64,000 nucleotides of DNA from positions 2,976,001 to 3,040,000 of the forward strand of contig NZ_CP119108.1 in NCBI RefSeq assembly GCF_029094505.1. Reading direction: 5' to 3'. Each line of letters starts with the position of its first letter. The stretch's first letter is position 1. Source of the DNA: Microbacterium horticulturae (lineage in GTDB: Bacteria; Actinomycetota; Actinomycetes; Actinomycetales; Microbacteriaceae). Shown here one piece after another: positions 58,470-64,000 of this stretch. Under the pieces are notes generated by a model that worked only from the letters and a program-made list of their open reading frames with translations, did not search any database and was not told the origin of the DNA. The position numbers and the translations under genes were made by a program.

Positions 58470-59414
58470 GTGGCTGATGACGCGCTCCTTTCCCGACTTG
58501 ATCTGAACCTGCTCGTTTCACTCGACGCGCTTCTCATCGAGCGCAGCGTCACACGTGCTGCCGAACGGCTTCATCTGAGCCAGCCGGCACTCAGCGCGTC
58601 GCTCGCCCGACTGCGCGCGCACTTCGGCGACCCGATTCTTGCGCGCCGTGGCAACACGTACGAGCTCACCCCCTTCGCTCTGCGACTCATCGATCACACG
58701 GCCACCGCCCTCGAGGCGGCCCGCAGGGTCTTTGAGAGCCAGGCCACATGGGAGCCCGCAGAATCGACGCGCGAGTTCTCGATCTACGGCTCCGACTACG
58801 GTTTCACGACGCTCGGCCGTGTCGTCTCCGAGCTCGCCGCAGAGCGGGCGCCCGGGGTGCGCTTCCGGTTCATGCTGCACAACCCCGTGGTCGTCGAGGA
58901 CGCAGCCAATCGGCTGCGCTCCGTGGACGGGATGGTCATCCCCCACGGCTTCCTCTCCGACCTGTCGTATGCGGACCTGTGGCGCGACGATTGGGTCGCC
59001 ATCGTCGCCCGCGACAACGCCGAGGTGGGCGACGAACTGTCTCTGGCCGAGCTCGCGCAGATGCCGTGGGTCATGAACTACCAGACGCGTTCGGCGTTCA
59101 CCTCCGCCGAGCGGCAGGTGCAGCAACTCGGCATCGAGCCGCACGTCGAGGTCGTGGTGGAGAGCTTCTTGGCGATGCCCTACTTCATCCAGGGAACCAA
59201 GCGCGTCGGCATCATCCAGGCGGCACTCGCCCCGCACGCGGTGCGCACCGAGGACGTCCGCGTTGTCGGGCTGCCCTTCGAACCCACGTCGCTCATGAAC
59301 GCCCTGTGGTGGCACCCCGCGCACAGCCGGGACCCCGAGCACACCTGGATGCGCGATCTGTTCGTCGAAGCCGGCAGAATCGTCGCTTCGAGCCTGCCGG
59401 GCGCCACCGGCTGA
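58470..59414 (+). CDS. LysR-family transcriptional regulator
   Basis: 314 residues from a GTG at 58470 (AAGGAT about 10 bp upstream). N-terminal LysR HTH: LDLNLLVSLDALLIERSVTR (~10-29) then AAERLHLSQPALSASLARLR, as in NodD/PcpR-type members. The ligand-binding domain follows (~95-300). Divergent from the nine-gene C-glycoside operon, so it is the prime candidate activator of that operon; phenolic aglycones are typical effectors of this subgroup (inference). Confidence 0.9.
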   Translation: MADDALLSRLDLNLLVSLDALLIERSVTRAAERLHLSQPALSASLARLRAHFGDPILARRGNTYELTPFALRLIDHTATALEAARRVFESQATWEPAESTREFSIYGSDYGFTTLGRVVSELAAERAPGVRFRFMLHNPVVVEDAANRLRSVDGMVIPHGFLSDLSYADLWRDDWVAIVARDNAEVGDELSLAELAQMPWVMNYQTRSAFTSAERQVQQLGIEPHVEVVVESFLAMPYFIQGTKRVGIIQAALAPHAVRTEDVRVVGLPFEPTSLMNALWWHPAHSRDPEHTWMRDLFVEAGRIVASSLPGATG

Positions 59415-59474
59415 TCACCGCGGGTCGGTGCGTCGCGCAACCTTCCGGAAGCGCGGCGCCCGTGGACGATGCCG

Positions 59475-60953
59475 TCAGGCCGGCTGACCCACGGAACGCA
59501 TCGCCGAGCGGATGAGGTCGTGCTGCTTGCGCACGAGCAGCAGCGGGTCCACCTCGCCGAGCTCGGCGAAGGCGTGCCCCTCCCATTCGCTCGACCAGTA
59601 CCCGCGGTACCCGCCGTCGACGAACACGCGCACCAGCTCCGGATAGTCGATGGCCGGCTCCTGGCCGTTCTCGTCGATGTCGTAGAACTTCGCATGCACA
59701 TGCAGGATCTGCGGCATGATGTCGGCCCACTCGTGCGGATCGACGTGACCGTGCATGTTGAAGGCGAGGTGGGCGAACGATCCCAGGCGGCCCGGTTCGA
59801 AGCCACGTCCGCGCAGGTAGCCGATGAACTCCTCCTGCCGGTCGCGCATGGTGGCATCCGTCGCCCAGATGCGCTGCAGGGTCCCGAGCGCTTCATCGTC
59901 GAGACCGGCCCGTTGCAGGGCCCGGAGCATGGTCGGCGACATAGCGTGCATCGTCGCGGAGAAGTCGGTGACGAAGCCGAGCAGCGGCGAGTCGAGATCG
60001 GCGTAGGTCTCGCGCACGCGCAGGATCTCCGGCGCGTTGGGCCCCATGGGCGCGTGGATCTCATAGGCGAGCTTCAAGTCCAGGTCTTCTGCGACCGGCA
60101 GCAGCCGTCGCAGAAGGTCGGGCTTGGCCGACTGGATGCGCACCAGGGGGAACCCGAGCTTCTTCGCGCCCTCGAACATGAGCTTCGAGAACTCGAACTC
60201 CTCATCGGGCGTCATGTCGCGATCGCGACGACGCCCCATGTCGAGATTCGCTCCGAACGAGCTCTCATTGAAGCCATGGCGGTCGAAGGCGGCGCGCCAG
60301 GTGCGCACGAAGTCGTCCGACACGTGCGGGTAGGTCGGCAGGACTTGGGATGCCACGATCTCGATGCCAGGACCGATTCCCAGTTCGGCGACGCGGTCGA
60401 GCAGGCCGTCGAAGTCGAACCAGCCGGCGCGGAACTCGGCACTGGCCGAGTACAGCGTCAGCCCGAGCCGGAACGGATCGTCCTCGGACGCGGGCGGCGG
60501 GGGTGTGACATCCGACACGAGCGCCGGCGCCGGCGCATCGTGATCGGTCGCGGTGAGAGTGAGCTGTTGGTGCACGATGTTGGGCACGTAGATGCCCGGG
60601 CCGCCGTTCTCACCCGGGGCAATCTGCATGTACGGCAGGCGGAGTTCGCCATGGATCGTGATGTCGTGCTGCTCACCGAGCGAGAGCGGCGCCTCACGAC
60701 GGACGATCAACAGCGGGTGCTCCTGCAGATACCAGAGCACCTCGCTCTGCCCGGGCAGCTCACTGAGTGCATAGCGCGTACCGGCGAGCTCGAAAGTGAG
60801 GTCATCCTCCGGCACGTCCTCACCGTCGATGCTCAACCGGATCGTCGTGACCGACGACAGCCACAGGCTGCGGTACCACGGGATGGTGAGTGAGATCGCG
60901 AACCCTTCGGGGTGGATGCGCAGACTGTCTTCAGCGATGAGTCCGTTGGGCAT
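59475..60953 (-). CDS. Single-chain C-glycoside deglycosidase: beta-alpha fusion
   Basis: 492 residues from ATG 60953 (AAGGAG 6 bp upstream). Residues ~1-130 match the separate beta subunits: FAISLTIPWYRSLWLSSVTT (~19-38), LSIDGEDVPEDDL (~40), LWYLQEHPLLIV (~72), LRLPYMQIAPGE (~102). A Pro-rich linker (PPPPASEDD, ~150) joins a complete TIM barrel like the alpha subunits: LTLYSASAEF (~164), LAYEIHAPMG (Glu, ~293), GFVTDFSATM (Asp, ~330), ILHVHAKFYDIDE (His, ~418), WSSEWEGHAF (Glu, ~455). No stop or frameshift interrupts it. It converges on the LysR gene and has its own promoter region. Confidence 0.82.
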   Translation of the reverse strand: MPNGLIAEDSLRIHPEGFAISLTIPWYRSLWLSSVTTIRLSIDGEDVPEDDLTFELAGTRYALSELPGQSEVLWYLQEHPLLIVRREAPLSLGEQHDITIHGELRLPYMQIAPGENGGPGIYVPNIVHQQLTLTATDHDAPAPALVSDVTPPPPASEDDPFRLGLTLYSASAEFRAGWFDFDGLLDRVAELGIGPGIEIVASQVLPTYPHVSDDFVRTWRAAFDRHGFNESSFGANLDMGRRRDRDMTPDEEFEFSKLMFEGAKKLGFPLVRIQSAKPDLLRRLLPVAEDLDLKLAYEIHAPMGPNAPEILRVRETYADLDSPLLGFVTDFSATMHAMSPTMLRALQRAGLDDEALGTLQRIWATDATMRDRQEEFIGYLRGRGFEPGRLGSFAHLAFNMHGHVDPHEWADIMPQILHVHAKFYDIDENGQEPAIDYPELVRVFVDGGYRGYWSSEWEGHAFAELGEVDPLLLVRKQHDLIRSAMRSVGQPA

Positions 60954-60994
60954 GATCGCTCCTTCATTGAGCACGGGTGGTCCGGCTGCTAACA

Positions 60995-61034
60995 CTAGCA
61001 ACTTCTATGTTCTTTTTGGGCATAAGTTTGCTAG
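60995..61034. promoter_or_regulatory. Candidate operator upstream of the fused deglycosidase
   Basis: CTAGCAA (60995-61001) and TTGCTAG (61028-61034) are exact 7-bp arms, followed inward by similar CTTCTATG/CATAAG bases. The minus-strand motif ACTTATGCCCAAA (61027-61015) lies within. It is 42-81 bp upstream of the coding start. Confidence 0.45.
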
Positions 61035-61129
61035 ATGGACACATAACCCTGGTCGATTGCGCGTCTGGCTGGCCCGGGACACATACATGACAGCCAGGAA
61101 GAGGCCACTCCCGGTGCGGTTTGGAATCC

Positions 61130-61633
61130 TCACCGCCCCTTGCGATCGAGGGAGCGATAACCTGCTCTGAAGAACAGCAGCGGTTCTGGGTCGTCAACGA
61201 CGGAGTTGAGGGTGCGCACGTGCCCCACGGCGATGTAGTGATCGCCGCCCGGGAATACGTCGGCGATCTCGCACTCGATGTGGGCGATGGCCCCGTCGAG
61301 CAGGGGAAGACCGAGCTGCCCGGGAAGCCACCTGACGCCGGAGAACTTGTCGTCCCTGTGCTGGGCGAAACGACTGCTGAGCTCATGCTGGTGTCCACCG
61401 AGAACATTGATGGCGAACCGGCCGCCGGCCGCGATGCGCCCCCAGCTCTTCGAATCGCGCGCGGGGCTGACCATCACCAGCGGTGGGTCCAGTGACAGCG
61501 AAACGAATGACTGGGCGGTCATGCCCGCCGGCTCGCCCACCTCGTCGATGCCGGTGATGACCACGACGCCGGTCGCAAAGTGGGACATCACCGTTCGGAG
61601 ATGCTCGGCGTCAATCTCTGCCACGGTGATCAT
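61130..61633 (-). CDS. Flavin reductase family protein
   Basis: 167 residues. Split-barrel FMN-binding fold: MSHFATGVVVITG (~16), GMTAQSFVSLSLDPPLVMVS (~37-56), FAINVLGGHQHELSSRFA (~73), CEIADVFPGGDHYIAVGHV (~121). HpaC/NtaB-type reductases supply reduced flavin to a partner monooxygenase; the LLM oxygenase three genes upstream is the likely partner. The start overlaps the amidohydrolase stop (ATGA). Confidence 0.9.
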   Translation of the reverse strand: MITVAEIDAEHLRTVMSHFATGVVVITGIDEVGEPAGMTAQSFVSLSLDPPLVMVSPARDSKSWGRIAAGGRFAINVLGGHQHELSSRFAQHRDDKFSGVRWLPGQLGLPLLDGAIAHIECEIADVFPGGDHYIAVGHVRTLNSVVDDPEPLLFFRAGYRSLDRKGR

Positions 61634-62634
61634 CGTCCCTCCGGAATGGGCAGGCGCAGCAGTTCTTGTGCGTTCACGTCGAGGATGCGGTGCTTGTCGT
61701 CATCGGTGAGATCGGCGCAGCCCTGCACCATCTCGACGGCCTCGGTGAGGCTGGCGAAGATGGCGTCGGAACCGAGCAGGATCCGCTCGACTCCGAGCGC
61801 CTGCTTCGTCAGACGCAGCGCCGCGGGTATGTCCTGCACTGAGGTGTCGAAGTAGGTGTTGCGCCGGAACAGGCCCATTGGGTCGTCGCGCTCGAAGGGC
61901 AGCTCATCCATCCACGCGAACAGGCCGGCACCGACGGCTTTGACCGCCGACATGTCCAGTCCGCGATGCAGGTTCCGCTCGTACCGCTGCCAGAGGTACG
62001 GCAGTGTTCCGCCGCACAGAGCGAAGATGAAGGAGATGTTGGGATGTCGCGTCGTGATGCCCGAGAGACCCACCCGCAGTGCCGCCATGGCGATCTGAGT
62101 GGTCGAGCCCAGCAACATGTTGAGACCGAACTGCTCGAGCCCCGGATGTGCGTTCGAGTCGGTCCCGACCGGGTGAACATAGACGGCGACCGAGCGAGGC
62201 TTGCGCCCGAGGTGTTCCCACAGCGGCGCGTACGCCGCGTCGTCGATCGGCACACCGCCAACCAAGCACGGCAGCGCGATGCCCGCGAGCCCGAGCTCGT
62301 CGATGGCACGGTCGGCCTCAGCGATCGCGGCGTCGACATGCGGTAGCGGCAGCGACGCGAAGCCCCCAAACCGACCGCCGGACTGAATAGCTATCGTCGC
62401 GTATAGGTCGTTGATGTGCTGGGTGGCGGCGAGGGATGCCGCGGCGTCTTCAACCTCGGTGTTCAATCCGACGGCAGAGAAGAGCTGTACGTCTACACCG
62501 AGCCGATCCATTTCGGCGAGCCGTTCGCCGAGATCGTTCTCCTGTCCGGCGAACGCGAGGTCGCGACGACCTGCGGCGACGAGCAGATCAATGTACGAGC
62601 GCGCCCAGTAGTGCGCGTGCACGTCGATCCTCAT
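61630..62634 (-). CDS. ACMSD-type amidohydrolase lacking the catalytic His
   Basis: 334 residues from ATG 62634 (ATGA overlap with the TetR stop). The metal site looks intact: IDVHAHYW (~3-10), VYVHPVG (~178), LGSDAIFAS (~295). But where the family has A-H-G-G-G, with the catalytic His, this protein reads FALCGGTLPYLW (~226), i.e. Cys. Non-oxidative decarboxylation may therefore be lost or changed to hydrolysis. Operon: LLM oxygenase, TetR, this gene, flavin reductase. Confidence 0.82.
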   Translation of the reverse strand: MRIDVHAHYWARSYIDLLVAAGRRDLAFAGQENDLGERLAEMDRLGVDVQLFSAVGLNTEVEDAAASLAATQHINDLYATIAIQSGGRFGGFASLPLPHVDAAIAEADRAIDELGLAGIALPCLVGGVPIDDAAYAPLWEHLGRKPRSVAVYVHPVGTDSNAHPGLEQFGLNMLLGSTTQIAMAALRVGLSGITTRHPNISFIFALCGGTLPYLWQRYERNLHRGLDMSAVKAVGAGLFAWMDELPFERDDPMGLFRRNTYFDTSVQDIPAALRLTKQALGVERILLGSDAIFASLTEAVEMVQGCADLTDDDKHRILDVNAQELLRLPIPEGR

Positions 62635-63224
62635 TCTTCTTCTCCCTTCAGAATGAACCCCGCCATCGCACGGTCGAAGGCATCCTTCACCGGAGCGTCG
62701 GGATCGAGCAGAATCAACGTCTGCAGTCCGTTGATGAGCGCCATGATCGCCGTCGCGGACGAGGCGACGGTCCATCCCGGCGCGAGGATGCCCAGTGCAT
62801 CGGCGCGCTGCGCACGCTGGAAGATCTGGTCATGGATGACGCGGTTACGCTCGAGAATGAACGCCCGGGTGTCTGCGTCGCCGGCGATTGCCTCCCCTTG
62901 CAGCACGTGCTGCAGCCGAATGCGCGCCCGCCCCTCTTCTCCGAGTCCGAGGAACCGGATCAGCGAGGCGAACGGCGAAGCGTCGTCGATGGATGCCGCC
63001 GCAATGAGCATTTGATCGGCCCAGTGACGGTCGCGGTCGAGCACGGCACGGAACAGGTCCCGTTTGCTGGGAAACCGTCCGAGCACGGACTGTCGGGTCA
63101 CGCCAAGCCGCTCGGCGACCTGGTCTAGCGTCGATGCCGAGAATCCGTTCGCGGCGAACACCTCAGCTGCCGCATCGATCACCGTCTCGGCTGCGAGTTC
63201 GTGGCCGCGGCGCGGCCGGGCCAT
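62631..63224 (-). CDS. TetR-family transcriptional regulator
   Basis: 197 residues. HTH at ~15-60: AAAEVFAANGFSASTLDQVA then ERLGVTRQSVLGRFPSKRDLF. The C-terminal half is helical. Its ATG shares one base with the LLM stop (TGATG) and its stop overlaps the amidohydrolase start (ATGA), so it is embedded in the operon it may control. Confidence 0.88.
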   Translation of the reverse strand: MARPRRGHELAAETVIDAAAEVFAANGFSASTLDQVAERLGVTRQSVLGRFPSKRDLFRAVLDRDRHWADQMLIAAASIDDASPFASLIRFLGLGEEGRARIRLQHVLQGEAIAGDADTRAFILERNRVIHDQIFQRAQRADALGILAPGWTVASSATAIMALINGLQTLILLDPDAPVKDAFDRAMAGFILKGEEE

Positions 63225-64000
63225 CAGGCGACCCCTTTCGCCAGATGCAGCGGGTCGACCTCGTCATCGCGCAGCGCAGGGAACAACTCGTGGCCGATGT
63301 TGGGCAGCACTTCCCGGGTGAACAGCTCGTACGACTCGGCAACCAAGGCCGGGTCGGCGGTTCCCGCGGTGAACCGAATGTTGACATGTTCGACTCCCGC
63401 GGCCGCATACCCTCGGAACGTCTCGATGAGCTGGTCGGGGGTTCCTCCGGCCATCCACTCCTGCACGTGTCGAGAGTTCCGCGGAGCCGGGTCGCCTGTC
63501 AGATCCGCCTTCGACAGCTCGCGCAGACTGCGCCTGTCGACGGAGCGGTCCATCATCGGGTTGCGGCCGGCCAGTGCCTCGGCGATCTCCCACGCGCGCT
63601 CCTCCGTGCGGCCGCAGAACACGTGACGGGTCACCAGCGACAGGCGGGCGGCTTCTCTCCGCTGCTGCTCAGGAATGCCGGCCTCTTCCATCGCGGCGCG
63701 ATGCCGGGCGAGCTTCTCGGCCGCCGCCTCGGGCAAGCAGGGGCCGAGGAACAGCGGGTAGCCCCGGCGCGCGACGCCGTCGATCTTGACATCGGTGTTC
63801 GTGCCGATCGCCTTGAGAGGTCCGCGGACGCGCCATGAGGCCGGCATCATCCGCCCGGCCAGCTCGCCGTGGTCCCACTCCGAACCCAGCTGGAGCGGAG
63901 CATCCCCCGTACGTAGCGCATGGATGCGATTCACGTCGTCGAGCTTGGCGTTGAAGATCTCATCCTTACGCTCCATCGGCAGGTCCCACACCCGGAAATC
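63224..64000 (-). CDS. LLM-class flavin-dependent oxygenase (5'-truncated by window edge)
   Basis: The frame is open to the right edge, so 258 C-terminal residues are visible and the start is outside. Luciferase-like features: YPLFLGPCLPEAAAEKLARH, LVTRHVFCGRTEERAWEIAE, MAGGTPDQLIETFRGYAAAG and the C-terminal VEHVNIRFTAG strand (each typical of the bacterial LLM C-terminal half). Reduced flavin probably comes from the reductase encoded at 61130. Likely hydroxylates or cleaves an aromatic or heterocyclic compound. Confidence 0.85.
   Translation of the reverse strand, partial: DFRVWDLPMERKDEIFNAKLDDVNRIHALRTGDAPLQLGSEWDHGELAGRMMPASWRVRGPLKAIGTNTDVKIDGVARRGYPLFLGPCLPEAAAEKLARHRAAMEEAGIPEQQRREAARLSLVTRHVFCGRTEERAWEIAEALAGRNPMMDRSVDRRSLRELSKADLTGDPAPRNSRHVQEWMAGGTPDQLIETFRGYAAAGVEHVNIRFTAGTADPALVAESYELFTREVLPNIGHELFPALRDDEVDPLHLAKGVA

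Overview
The window is high-GC, densely coded DNA with many ATGA/GTGA stop-start overlaps, GTG/TTG starts and Shine-Dalgarno motifs of the AGGAG type. Protein content (C-glycoside oxidase/deglycosidase genes, sugar isomerases, carbohydrate ABC transporters, POT peptide transporter, o-succinylbenzoate synthase next to a COG3375 acetyltransferase) and a dispersed repeat with the core GGTCGTTGAG point to an actinobacterium of the Microbacteriaceae, most likely Microbacterium or a close relative. This is inference; no rRNA or marker gene is present.

Region 1 (1 to about 23.4 kb) is a defence and mobility island. A leftward operon encodes an excisionase-like HTH protein, a DUF3883 SNF2-type helicase, a DUF1156 adenine methylase and a Swt1-HEPN/DUF499 ATPase that runs off the left edge. 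This gene set resembles the predicted Helicase-Methylase-ATPase (Hma) class of defence systems. Accessory genes follow (metallophosphoesterase, two unknowns, an XRE regulator with its own inverted repeats, a NYN-domain nuclease). Next come three tyrosine recombinases plus a small coiled-coil protein, all translationally coupled (Tn554/RIT-like). The recombinase module abuts a methyltransferase gene cut exactly at SAM motif I (CGSG). Behind it lies a second restriction locus: Eco57I-type methylase, GIY-YIG/DEAD helicase, then a convergent GIY-YIG/DUF2075 protein coupled to a MazG-like pyrophosphohydrolase.

Region 2 (23.4 to 30.3 kb) is housekeeping-like: FMN alpha-hydroxy-acid oxidase, methyltransferase, menC-like enolase-family enzyme, GNAT acetyltransferase, POT transporter and a small acidic protein. 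It holds three REP-type repeats and two facing arrays of a 20-bp repeat that enclose a small unknown gene.

Region 3 (30.3 to 64 kb) is a catabolic island for C-glycosides. It has two CarA-like FAD (GMC/pyranose-oxidase type) 3-oxidases and four C-glycoside deglycosidase alpha/beta sets, one of which is a single-chain beta-alpha fusion. It also has a carbohydrate ABC importer (two permeases and two paralogous binding proteins, no ATPase gene), an MFS transporter, four TIM-barrel sugar isomerases, two Gfo/Idh oxidoreductases, ThuA- and SnoaL-type proteins, and ring-degrading enzymes (flavin hydroxylase, extradiol dioxygenase, two ACMSD-type amidohydrolases, flavin reductase, LLM oxygenase). ROK, LysR and two TetR regulators are interspersed. 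The inferred route is uptake, 3''-oxidation of the C-linked sugar, C-C cleavage to aglycone plus keto-sugar, then separate degradation of both halves. A 13-bp motif close to ACTTATGTSTAAA recurs upstream of five transcription units in this region and may define a regulon.

No intergenic gap exceeds about 235 bp; the larger gaps hold the repeats, operators and promoters listed below. No rRNA, tRNA or CRISPR array was seen.
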